Assembly (NCBI GenBank): GCA_012845835.1
Contig: JABAKD010000030.1
Coordinates: 3,460,416 to 3,524,415 of the forward strand
Source: Undaria pinnatifida
Lineage: Eukaryota > Sar > Phaeophyceae > Laminariales > Alariaceae
DNA length: 64,000 nucleotides
Direction: 5' to 3'
The notes below the pieces were generated by a model that had not been told where the DNA came from, ran no database searches, and saw only the letters and a list, made by a program, of their open reading frames with translations. Below, one piece after another: positions 32,747 to 44,700 of the stretch; positions within the stretch are counted from its first letter, which is position 1, and each line of letters starts with the position of its first letter. The position numbers and the translations under genes are program-made.

Positions 32747-33903
32747 CCTAGAGGCCATGGGACTTTTCATCGAGTGGCATCTACCAGGTGCCTTTTTTCT
32801 CAAATTTAGTGCTATATCTCCTCAAGTAAGATGCCTAAAAAAATAACCGGTGTACCTCTAAAAACCGTTGAGGTGTTCCTGTTTCCTCATGACCTGCATG
32901 TTCTGCTACCCGTGCATACGCGAACTGTAGAACATGAGTACCATCATCGATATAGACTACGCTTTAAAGTTGTCGCGCACCGTCCGTCAGTATCAGGGAC
33001 GACCTCGGCGCAACGCACCACCAGGTACTGGCAGCAGGTATACCCTCATTCCCTTTGCTAGCGTGGGAGTCCACCGCTTTTGCTCGCGTGGAAACCCCTT
33101 TTGCTCGGGTCGGCCCCCCGCTGAACGCTACCGGATGGACGTCGGGTCCGGCAATCGAAGCCCGATCACTCAACGCACGGGCGAAAACTAAGTGAGCCCA
33201 CAAAAATAATTCCTCCACAAGTCTACGTCGTTGGACTCACCACAAAAATAAAAATCGCAACGATGGAACACACACAAAACATCCCAAAGGGCTGTCGAAA
33301 ACTGCACGAACTCACAAATCTATATACGTACGTTGTTGGAATCATCACGAAAAAAAGATCGCGATGGTGGAATCTCACCACCATCATCCCGAAGAGCTGT
33401 AACCGCCACTAAGCTCAGCCGCGGCCAACGCCAACATCAACTCTGAAGGGCCACAAAAAGCGGTCGAAAAAAATAATGCCATGACCCGGTGCTGCTGGGA
33501 TAGGTGGTGCTATACATACGCTATACGGCCAAGGCATACAGTCGCCAGCTCGCTCGCTCTGAAACGTTACATCCCAAGCTCGCATGTCCAAGCGTCCCTC
33601 ACGGCCAAAATATCGCGCGCGCGTTCAAGCCCTCTGGCGCTCATCACGCAGCCGAGATTCCGGTAGGGTTTCCAAGTAACAACCGTAGTTGCTTTCGATA
33701 CTAGCAATATTTGCAGACGCGACTTCCATTAAGGGGGCGTGTTCATACATAAGATGCCCCTTCGACGAAGCCAGGACTCCGATAGAACAAGTACTGCACA
33801 AGTCTTCACGGTAACGGAACGAGCCGGCGATGTGGAGGCTTGGCTCCTGACTCCGATACATCGCTCTGTGATAATTCCATTGCGCACACAGCAGGCGACG
33901 CCC

Positions 33904-36900
33904 TTACAACTCCATCGTGTGCCCCGCGGGGAACAGCGATTGAGCTGGCGGAGCAGCAGCCAACCTAACCTTCTTCGCCTCCTTCTTCTCAACCTCGCCT
34001 GCGTCCCCTAACGCTGCGCCCCCCTCTCTTGCAGATGGCGAACGCTCCACGGGCGACGGAGCTGCCGTAGGGAGTCGTCGGTCGCCCCGACTGAGCTGTT
34101 CTCTCGCCGACCCGAAGCCACCGTTACCGCCTTGCTCCACCACCTCCCCCTCATCCGCGAGGTACCCATCCTCCTCATCTAAGTAATCATCATCCTCCCC
34201 ACGGCTATCCGGGCCGCTATCGGCCGTGAAAGGCTTCAACTCCACCTCTACGTCATGATCGTCCGACGCAACAGTCCCGTACACCCCGCGGGCGCTCCCC
34301 TCCCCCGCCGCGCCCCGCGTGCAACCCCACACCGCGCCGGCGATAGCGACAACACACACCACCGCGAACACCCCCAGCACGATCGGGCGGGCGATGGAGG
34401 CTAGCGCTGAGGGGGGGCCTCCCACAGCCATAGGTACTGATGACGTCAACGCGACGGCGAGGACGCAACGTCGGAAGGCGGCCGGGCGCGGCGTGCGGCG
34501 CTCCTCGGAATCGGTTCCCCCGGACGAAGAGAGCAATCGAAGGGCAAAATTCCCGGTCGCGACACCTACGAGACCTCCCACGACAAGCGCCGACATCTGC
34601 GTTACAATTTCGAGAGCGGCGCGAGCAAATAGGGGTCAGACGCGGGTGTTCGAGGCCACGGGCAAGGCGCTTTTTGTGCTGGCCCAAATGGTACTGTTGC
34701 TACTGCTGACTGCAAATCGACTTAATACATTTACGGACTTCAGACTCCATACTCCTAACAATGTAGTTCTCGGAACACACACATTCGCTCCTTCACTTTC
34801 CCTTCAGCCCACGAGACCACCAGCAAGAAAAAACCGCCCCCTTTGATCACCAATCAACAGAAAATCAAACGCGACCTAGCCTCGCAAAAAAAAACACAAA
34901 ACACAAATCCGCTTTCTTGAACGGTCGAAACCAACTTATTGTTGCTGCCGGTAGCAAAAACGAAAAAAACGTGCAGAAGAGGAAAATCGGGAAAATGGCT
35001 GGCAGGGGGTCACAGGAGAAGAAACTCCTGCAACAACTACTGCTTCACAGAAGGGTAATCGATTTACATCGGCGCGGCATCTACATTATGTTGTCGAAAG
35101 GGAAAACAAAATAATTATTGTTGCTGCTATTGTTACGTGTATCATACCATCCGACATTGTGCAGCAGCAAGAGGCAGATAATACAGTAGGGGGGGTACCC
35201 CCTTTCTCACTACCCCCCCATAAGTCACACCCGACAGCGCAGACGAGTTAATAGCTCAAGTTTGTTTATTGGGGAAAAACATCACCTCGGATAGCGGACC
35301 GGCAGAGGCCCCGTTCTCCAACAGAAGCAGGCCGACGCGCAAAAACGATGAGCTGCAGGTGACCAACGCCGCAGTGGCCCTCCACTCACCCCCAGCAACC
35401 TGATTACCCTCACCCGAGGCTAGGAGGAGCACCATGAAGACAGGACCGGGGGGCGGGCATCGGCCCGACAGAAGCCCTCCGGCGACACTCGCAATTGCTA
35501 GCACGCCTGTTCAACCAAAAATGTTCAGGAGACGGAAGGTTAGGGCCTGTGATGGACGGCGGTCTAGAGATTTAGCGAGTTCCTAATTTACGATCGCGCC
35601 AAATAACTAGCGGGGCTCTTTTTCCAAACCTCGCATGCCCGACTATCTGCACGTTCCGCGCCTGTGAGTCTCGTATCTCCCAAACAATAATAATGTTGGC
35701 AAAAATATAAATGCATTTTTCTTAACTCCGTCCTCCCCTTACAGGTTATACGACTTACAGGACATACTTGATAAACTGATGCATTTCCTTCCACAGCTGT
35801 CAGATTTTGTCCCCCTCAAAAACGGGTTTTATACTTTCCGCGCACAGGTTGATTTACATCACCCTGTTGACCCTGGTACAAGCTACACTGTAGTTCCAAG
35901 GGGAGTCACCGACCAGACATCTCTAATGAGGACATACCCCCCGCAATACGCGCGATCGGAGTATCACACACAGCTTGCAAAGATGAGTGTCGACGAAATC
36001 CTCAATCCCACAGCTGGAGTTTATTTATATTATTATATATTTACATGTACAAAACTGCAGCTCCTGCTCGGAAAAGGCTCCTCAGCTTTTCTTAGACGTG
36101 TTTTCGAGCGTTTGCCGTGCTAGCTTTCGATGAGGATCACCCCTCGGCCCGAAACTCCCTCATCTTGCTCCCCGACTTCGACTGCGTCAAAGGAGGCCTC
36201 GAGCGTGCTTGCACCGTGCCCGGGCTGCCGGCTGGCAGGGTGTGCTGTACTCGTTTTTTCGTACAAGTATTTCAAATACGTCAGCTGTGAGTTCGACCAT
36301 ATGGGCGGTCAATACTGAGTTCCAACAGTTGAGCGGTCTAGATTCAATGTTGCAAGCTGCGTGATTCATGATGAGTCTCGTGGCCGATACATACATAGGA
36401 TCAGGGGAGAAGAGAGGGGAGAGAGGTCCAAGTGCATATGGTTGGACTGCTAAAAATGATCATACAGCAGCAGTACGTTCGAGGTACGAGGTGGTTTGGC
36501 GATTACTGCTGCTGCTGCTGTTGTAGTCCTGCCATACTCCCCGCCGGTACTCGTACGTACCTGACATATGATACGTTATGTACTTTTCGTCCTCTCGACC
36601 GTTCCTTTGGCTTCTCCCTTCAATATAAACAAACCCCCTCCACACTTGCTCCACCTTATACTTACAATACTATGAATTGATCTAATACCACACCGTACCC
36701 CTTGGCAGTAATTCGACGCTTCTACGGTCCCTCTCCGCTTCGTTCACTACCTGTCTTACGGGCATGCGCGGAGCCGCAGGCAGGCGTCAGCTCGCCGCGG
36801 CGAAGCCCCCCTGGTATATATATCACGCCGACAGCTCAGCTCAAAAATGCGAAGTTCTTCTTATCGTCTCGGCCTCAGACCGGGATCCGCTCGGCTCCGA

Positions 36901-39900
36901 TCTCGAGGCCCCGACCTTCGTTTCTCGCGCGCTCTCGCCGCGGGTCCTGTTCGCCGGCGTCCGTCGGACCTATCCCCGCGCGCACGCTCTCGTGGTCGTG
37001 CTCCGACGCCGTGCGCGTCGGCCCCGAACTGGGCGGATCTTGTGGAGATGCCTCGGTTCTACTCGTTGCTGGAAAAGATCTTTGTGGTGCTGTTGTTGCC
37101 CCGCGGAGATTTCTCGGTCCTACTCGATGGTGGAGAAATATTTATTTATTGTGTCTGAAATATTTGCAGTGCTTGCTGTTTGTTTACTGTTGGATCCTTA
37201 CGGCCTTGCCTTCTTCGGTCCATGCCTTCCTGCGCAATCTGACTGCTGGCTGCTGGAGTTGGGTTGAGATACGAGCACGAGCGAGAGTAACTGCTGGCTG
37301 CTGGAGTTGCGTTGAGGTACGAGTACGAGTACTAAAATATCGGCTGTTGGATGCGTGGACGTTCTTGGGGGATTAGTTGTGGCGCCTGAAATATTTGTGG
37401 TGCCTGCCTTCCTGCAAGATCTGCCTGCTGGGTGCTGGAATTGGGCTGAGATACATACGAGTACGAGCTTCTTTTTTTTCTCGTGTCCTTGACGTCTGCG
37501 GAACGTCCCTCTTCGAATTTCAAATGACATACCAGGTTTTTACATTTGTATACGAGGTACTCATCGTCCTAATCGTTGGCATGTAGCACTCCTTTTCTCT
37601 CAGCGCATTACTTTCTGTTAATTCCCTTCAGCCGGTAACACTTAGCATTGCCTGTATTATGTATCACTACGTTTTTCGCACACTTGGCATTGCCTTCATC
37701 TAACACTTGGCATTGCCTTCATCTAACACTTGGCATTTGCCTTCATTCTACAGACCTATTAAACCTGATAAACACTAAAGACACTGATGTTTATTTTCCT
37801 ATCCGGCGATGCCGGCACCCATGCGGAGCTCTTGTATATATTAAGAAGAATGGGGGGAGTTATTTTTGCAGTAGAAAAGCTGCATACGAACGAGACGGGG
37901 GACGAGTGCTCACGCCCCAGCCGAAGGTGTTTGGAGGTAGCTCAACGCGTGGTGACGCCCGTTGTCTATAGACCCGCCACTCCGCACTAAAATCTGGTTG
38001 TGGCTTCTCGGCATGGCAGGCAGCGATCGTGGAAAATTCTCGGGATGTGTGCTCACTGCACGTCGCGATCGGCACCTTGGTCGCGGCTACACCGTGAAAC
38101 GGAGGCTTTCGCATCCACAAATTAAAAACAGCAACTAAAAGACAGCGGTAGATAGGACCATAACTGCAATGCAAGCAACGATCGGAAAAAGCACCACCGT
38201 GAAACGAAGGGTTTCGCATCCGTTAAACCGCTATGCTGCGGGGGCTGTACTTGTATTCGGCGGTAGCAGAACATCCGGAGCACCACATAAACTGCTTTTG
38301 CATTGCACACACAGCAGTCCGACAAATCGAACCTGTCCATTTCCAGGAATTAGTCCCTCGCCGCCCGTCCTCGTCCCCGTCTCGCACTGACACTTTATGC
38401 CGACGGTCCTGCGGAATCACGGAGACGTGAGATATAACTTTTTAGTCTAACCTGGGACTCAATCAACAGGACGGGACAGAAGAAATGGTCTAAGGCGCGT
38501 ATTTATTGTTTACATGGAGTCTATACTGGGATCACGGACTAGGTTATGGCGATGAGTTACTGTAACAATAGCGACAACAACAGCGACGACAACAACAACA
38601 ACACGGTAGCGTACCAAGTACCTGGCGCCAGGTACACAGTACCAGATATGCTCCTGTATTTAGTGTACATACAGCATACCGGCGATACAACACTCAAAAT
38701 AATAGAACATTGAACGTTTCAGATCGGCTGGGCTCACCGCAAGCTCCATCCAGAGCTTGGTCAAGGAAAGCCCGAGCAGGCACGCGCCGACCGCGGGAAT
38801 GAGCGCCGACAGGACGGCTGCGGAGAAGACGTTCAGAGACAGCACAACACCGATGAACGTCCACGGCAGCGTGTTGAGGAGGAGTCCACCGTGTATGACG
38901 CGGCGTTGGAGCGTCGCCTGACGTACGATAAGAGTGGGCATGCAGGAGGTCGAGGGTTGAGGGTGAAGAAGCTAGGCTACCGGTCATTTAGGGCGGGTGA
39001 ACGCCTCTTTGGGACTCACGCAAGGAGGCCACAACAGCGGCGTGCGACCTTGTCGAGCGACTGCTAATAGGAAGTGTACAGCAGCTCCGTGCAAGTATCG
39101 CCATGCTGCCTGCGCACGCGCGTGGTACAGCCCTAGGCATTGGGGCTCGGACTCCCCCATTGCCCTTGCAACTCGGGCTGGTTCGTGCGGCTGATGCTGT
39201 AATCACGCCAATTACGTCAACTAGGTGCGACATTTTTGCGTCAAATCATTGCGACATTTTCCCTCTCAAGCTCGCAAAGGGTCTTTGCTTGAGGGTGACT
39301 CCAGGCAAGTACCAGGTAAGTGGTACGAAGTTAGATTGTTCAGTGATTGTACTGCTGCTGTTGTTGAAGTTGTTGACCACACGTAGACGATCCACTTTCG
39401 TTTGGCGTGTTTGTTCATTGGGGAGCGGGGAAGGAATTGATCCAGTTCGTAGTCTGTGTTGTGCCGGTCCCGGGCCCGCGGGAAAGTAAAGAGACTGTTG
39501 CCTCGGCTGTGTGAGTCATTGTGCTTCCGTGTTTACGACTTGGTCCAGATTCGACAAGTTCATGCATAGTCCACTACTATAGCTCCGCACTACAGCAGTA
39601 CATTCTCCCTCTCAAGTAGAGATACCCACGCGGTGTTAGGGTAAGGGTTGGGGATAGTTTTTTTAAGCCAACTACATTTCAACCTTTGTACGTTGTCGTA
39701 TCGAAGCTGTGCGGCTGTGCCAAGGTCTATACAGGCCTCGGCTGCAAGGCCATGCGAATCTTGAGCTGTACGTCGAGCGAACCAGCCGCGAATTTGCACC
39801 AGGCACCCGTTAATAGGTGGGTGGAGGGTCAGTTTAATACATACCTGAGGCACGTTCTGCCCCAAGAACTCTGTGAGCACGATTTATTTTGCGCTATATA

Positions 39901-40931
39901 ACCAGGCTGCTGCTGACGGGTGTTCCTTATTTCTGCTGTTCTGCTGAAACAACACCGGTGCGCTGGTGCGAGTACAACCGACACCCCGTATGTACGTTAT
40001 GGATTTTATATAAAATGAAAAACGTCAGCTGTGAGTACGACCGATTGAATTGTTGAAACTCAACTTTGCAAGCTGCGTGGTGCAAAATAACTCACGTACG
40101 TACTCTCGAACTGCTGCCGCTACGAGTTCATCCAAAACTGCATCGTGAAAAGGTACAAGATAACAGCCTCTTGCTAGGCCTGGAAAATTAAAGAAGTACA
40201 GAAGCCCAGGCTAATTTAGCTCGTCGTCGATCGCAGCGACATTCTCCCAGCTTGTGAAACAAACATAGCCTGCAAACCAACAGAGTCATCAGAGCCAGTT
40301 GAGCCAGCAACCCAGCAGACACAGGACACACGACACACAACCACGCATAGGTCATGCTGGCACGCAAAGAAGGACACACTGCTACTGCTGTTGTACACCA
40401 AAGTTGAGGAAACAGAAGCTTAATTCCGCCGCATATGCAAAGACGTAAAAAAGTCGCAAAACGAGGGTAATCCGATCGATATCTCCTCTACGTGGTCCCT
40501 AGCACTCTAGCCTCCAGTCCTATGACGGACAGCAATTGCTCTCATCCTCTCTCTGGGACGTGTTGGCCTGTGCGACTCCTCACCTGCACAGCAGTCACCA
40601 GCGCTGCCGATAAACCCATGTTGATCGCAGATGATGCGGGGTAAGCATTGGGTCCTGTCGAAAGCTCCGCGAACAGCTCTCTTGCGGAGTCGCACCCGAA
40701 GCCTGTGATCGTCACCGAGACTCCCGACAAGAACGAGAATACTCCATGGGCTATCATCTCGAAGGGCATATTCCTAGCTCCAAGAGGTGCTGCCCAGTGC
40801 AGCTCTGGTAGCAGTCTCTTCTGGCACTCCTGTCCTCGCTTGCGTAACGAAGACGCCTTAGAAAACATGGAAACCCGGGTGCCGCAAAAGGGCCCCGCAA
40901 CCGCAACTGCAGGGGCGCAACAGCATGACAT
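33904..40931 (-). CDS. TauE/SafE (TSUP) family membrane transporter, at least 4-5 exons, model incomplete
   Basis: Exons seen on the minus strand: 40931-40584 (ATG start MSCCCAP; first helices FSFLSGVSVTITGFG and AINMGLSAALVTAVQ); 38917-38738 (RRVIHGGLLLNTLPWTFIG, then a long helix); probably 37068-36916 (hydrophilic, Glu/Arg/Ser-rich); 35497-35414 (VAGGLLSGRCPPPGPVFMVL); and 34596-33904 (LVVGGLVGVATGNFALRLL, one more membrane segment, then an acidic tail with a DDDYLDEEDGYL stretch). Two hydrophobic halves, each with a Gly-rich loop, joined by a polar linker, is the TSUP fold (Pfam PF01925), which moves sulfite or sulfonates across membranes. The substrate here cannot be read. Phases join between the 37068 and 35497 exons. 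They do not join between 38738 and 37068, nor between 35414 and 34596, so at least one exon or boundary is missing or wrong. Family call is from pattern only. Confidence 0.55.
35725..36035 (+). repeat. F6 repeat copy 3
   Basis: CCTTACAGGTTATACGACTT, TTGATAAACTGATGCATTTC, CACAGCTGTCAGATTTTGTC, CATCACCCTGTTGACCCTGG, GCGCGATCGGAGTATCACAC, AGCTTGCAAAGATGAGTGTC. In a TSUP intron. Related shorter pieces (AACGTCAGCTGTGAGTACGA ... TTTGCAAGCTGCGTGG) occur at 9240-9370, 36270-36370 and 40010-40090. Confidence 0.75.
37220..37465 (+). repeat. Local tandem repeat in a TSUP intron
   Basis: Blocks of GCTGGCTGCTGGAGTTGGGT, TGAGATACGAGCACGAG occur in tandem at 37228 and 37273, with a third, diverged copy at 37425 (GCTGGGTGCTGGAATTGGGC). 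A 25-bp ACACTTGGCATTGCCTTCAT unit is repeated three times at 37678-37750. Confidence 0.75.
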
Positions 40932-41204
40932 GCTAGTGGAAGGTGGAATGTCCCTGCCTTGGTGGGAATTCAGCCCCGCTGATTTTTTTCCGGCTGGATC
41001 AGTTGCCCAGCCCAACTCAGACGCGGACGAGGCGCTGCTACGTGGCTTTCTGCGAGCAGGTGCTCTGGCTGAGACAGCCGCGTGCTTCCTGTCAGGTATG
41101 TTGCGAACTACTGCTGTGCCATGTAGTCTATATACCTGGTATACAACAGCAGGCAGGTGTTCCCTGTCGAGTAGTAGGTCGATATCGTCCCTACTAAAGT
41201 CAAT

Positions 41205-41515
41205 GATGCGGATTCGAATCCTCTTGAGTGCATACTCGTGATCGTAGGGACTTTTTCTTGGGTGAAAAAATGACGACGAAGCGGAAAGCACGAGAGCGTG
41301 AATAAGCAAGAATCGATGCAAATCGAAGAGCGTAATTGCTGACAAGTGTGAGTGCCGAAACCCTGCTATCGTATTAATATTTACCAGCGATAACAAAGAA
41401 GGCACATGCCGGCGAGGCAGAGACAACACTGGTGACGACGGCCTGTCCAGAAGGTCTTCATATAAGACGAGTTGAACTGGAAAGAAAAAGCGACGATTTA
41501 AAAAATAAGTAAATT
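41205..41515 (+). mobile_element. SINE copy lacking a clear A box
   Basis: GGATTCGAATCCTCTTGAGT is a good B box followed by GCATACTCGTGATCGTAGGG, ACTTTTTCTTGGGTG, GCGGAAAGCACGAGAGCGTG and the tail block GACGACGGCCTGTCCAGAAG with AAAGAAAAAGCG. It lies between the TSUP start and the first known FANCE exon. Confidence 0.6.
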
Positions 41516-41722
41516 TAAATATCATGGTTTGTGCCACGAGCAGTAGTGCAGCAGTCCATTCTCGCAGCGGTATATCATAGCTTGTGCGTACGCGTACGTA
41601 CGGTAGTTGGTATTAGTAGTTATAGCCAGGGTGCCTTTTCTGTTGAGAATCAGAGCAGCCAGTGCGCCTGAACGAAAACCCAACCGAACCGAGATCAAGA
41701 GCCCTGTATTCCGAGCACCTAG

Positions 41723-44700
41723 CCGGTTATCTCACGCAATCACCTTCTCACCGCCGTTGCAGCCAACAGCTTGAAGGTGGTCGGAGTGTTGGAGGACCTC
41801 AGCCGGGACGAGCTCGTGCTGCCGACGCCGGAGCAGCTGGGTGCAAACCGCTACCTATCACAACAGCATGGAACAGGAAGGGCAGATTCGGGACACGCCG
41901 TGCTCAGTTGGTGAGCTGCTAGACGAACCAAAACTCCGGCAGGGTCTATTATCTATTATTCCCGCTTTTGAAGACCCAATACGTAAGAGTAGGATCCCCC
42001 TCAGAGACTCTAACCCATCTCTTGGCCCGAGAGCACTATTTACAACTATTGTAAGACACCACCGTGTTACTCATCATCGGTGAAGTTCGCTCTGTGTGCA
42101 AACAGCTCCGTTCTTCGCATCATAGCCTCCAAAGACCGTCATCGACGTTATGAGGTCGGTCTTGGTCATATTACACGACTTGAAGACTATGATCATTTCT
42201 GGAAGAGTGGGCGTTATGGGGATTTTCAGTCCGCGTGCACGGTGTTGGAAATTTCCTCGTAACGCAACACCCACTCAAATCGATCTCCCTCTATGAATTT
42301 TTGACGACTTGACATGAAACCGGCGAGGGCGTTTGCTCCCAATCTTGCTCGTTCATCCGACCCCGAGCTCCTTGCGATCGATACAGTGTGCTGTCGTGCA
42401 TCTTGTGTTGGAACTCGGCGACAGACACGCGTACAGACAGACAGATGTGAGTTTTGGACAAAAAAAAAACGGCACCCGCAACCTTTTTCTTTCTCCCGAT
42501 GTTTTGCCCTCTGCGTCCTTACGTGCCTACATACTGCTGCTGCACGTGCGCGACCCAGGTAGAAGGAGGATTTTTAAAACCCTCACTATCAATCGTAGAC
42601 GATCTGTATCTCAACAGGATATGAGCCTCGTTGATTGGTTGTTCAACACTGTCTCCAGCTTCCCCGTCAATGTCAGCTGACATGTCTCGGTTTTCGGACC
42701 AACCCCTCAGTGCCTAAGCTAGGTTCAGCCTGCCTTGTTCATCGGGATTTGCTAGGGGGGGGGGGGCGTTCTCGTTTTGTTGCTTGCCTTAGTCATTTGA
42801 CCACGCATCCCTTTCGAGAAGGAGCACCGTTCCGACTCCTAATAGAGGCACCTCCAATATTTGGGCGCTCATTACGCTTCTTCCATATATTACAATGAAA
42901 CTGTTTGCTTATCCTATCCCCGTCCTGTTTCTCCGTCTGCGGCCACCATCTATCTCCTAGTATAGCGATCGTTTTCTCGGTACTCTTTATTCTACCAAAC
43001 TCTTCCATGTCACATACGTCTAATTTCCTCACCTCCGCCTCTAACGCATCCCGTTCCTCCTTATATATTTCACATTCTCCTACTATGTGAGTCCTACTCT
43101 ATTGTTGTGCCACACGGGCACTTATGTTTAGCCAAGTCCTCTTCCCGGCTACTGGTGTATATCTTCCTTCTTTCTGGTAGGTCCAGGTCATTGGGCCGTG
43201 CAGGTACGTTTTCCAATATCTTCCCTCCCCCCGCATATCGCTAAGTGCTTCTCCTCTTTCTCCTTGTTTTTTAGCGCTAGCCTTTGCTTTTCTTCTATTC
43301 TTGCCTTTACTTTTGTCTTGTACCCGTTAAACTTCTCTATAAACAGTACCTCTTCTGGGTCTCCCCCTAAACCCTTCCATATTTTCTCGACTGTGTTGTC
43401 CCACTTATTCCAGCTCGCTCTTGTTATTTTCTCCCGTACAGCCCTATCAGCTATGGCTGGCAACCTCTTTCCCGGCACATTCTTTTCTTTATATTGCCAT
43501 TTCAACTTTCTCACGTCTCTGTTTTAAGTGGATACATTCCTAGTTCTGCTCTTAATACTGTATTACTCGTCGTACTTGAGCATCCTGGTATCTTTTTAGC
43601 TGCGGTCATCTGCACTGTTTCCAGTTGTTTTACGAACTTCGCGTTCCCTTCCCATATTTCTCCTGCATACGCTACGTTTGGTGCAGTCACATTCATCAGA
43701 AAGCATATTTTAATCTAGTGTCAAGGTGCGAGTCTGTTAGGATCGCATCCATCTTGCCTACTTGTGATTTACCCTTTCCTATTACTTGTGCTATGTGTGC
43801 ACCCCAAGAGCAGTCCTTTGATATCCCTACGCCAAGGTACGTATACTGGTCTACGAACGGTAGGTCATCTTCTCCCCACTCCCATTTGAAATTTACCGGA
43901 ATCGCCTTATCTTCGTTACGTACAACTACTGCGCATTTTTTCACGTTCGCTGTTACACTCGATTTCCTAGTGTAATCTAGTGCTTTCTCCATCTGTTTCT
44001 GCAATCCTTCGGGTGTTTCTGATATCCCCACGAAATCATCCGCAGACATCAACCCCGACACCGCATCTTCGCTCATCGTGACTCCTTGATTTGCTGCTTC
44101 GAGTGTACTATCGTGTCATTAATGTATACCTTGAATATATTGGGTGATAGTGTACATCCTTGTGCAACTCCTTGTAAAATATCAACATATTTGGATATTT
44201 CCCCGTCCAGCACCACAGCACTCGCACATTCCGTCATCTTTTAGAAATTCTCCTCTCCTCTGATCCCAATTTCCCACATATTTTCCACAAACCATTCTTC
44301 CATACTGTGTCATAGGCCTTCTGTACATGGAGAAATAAACAGCACCTGGTACGTCGTTAGCCCGGCGTCTTTCCTACCTTGAATTATCTTACCTAATGTG
44401 TACGCATGGTCTACGCAACTACGGTTTGACCTAAATCCTGCTTGCTCTTCGCTTATTTTTTCATCTTTTCCCACCATTTTTCCCATTATACCGTTCAAGA
44501 TTTTACAGAATGTTTTGCCTACGGTGCTTAGTAGCGTTATCCCTCGGTTGTTCCCCGGGTCAGCGTTATCTCCTTTCTTAAATAAGTTTGCTGCTACTCC
44601 TTCTCTCTACCTCTTAGGCGCGTACTCGTTTTTCGATATCCAATTGTACATCATAACCATCATGGTAAGCACACCTTCTCCCCCGTACTTCATGAATCCA

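Larger units (their letters stand above)
31801..32880. mobile_element. F1 element holding an F2, a second F1 and a further insert
   Basis: Left end ACGCGTGCTACGATAGAGGT at 31801. F2 in reverse orientation occupies 31856-32107. About 280 bases of a separate repeat (F11) follow. F1 interior resumes at about 32395 (CCGAATCGTCGGAAACTC, GGTTGGATACCTAGG), is split by a complete F1 at 32450-32746, and continues CCTAGAGGCCATGGGACTTT. The far end is the decayed GGTGTACCTCTAAAAACCG near 32860-32880. Confidence 0.65.

Noticed and set aside
39010-39240. Open frames on both strands that could be exons of FANCE (plus) or TSUP (minus, phase 0 with good splice sites).
   Set aside because: The stretch shares short blocks with 12.5, 32.3 and 52.98 kb, so it is probably part of a dispersed repeat (F11), and neither protein fits the families at that point.
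40542-41537. Full 331-codon minus-strand frame as one exon of TSUP.
   Set aside because: The upstream 130 codons read through a SINE; only the part from the ATG at 40931 to the donor at 40584 looks like protein.
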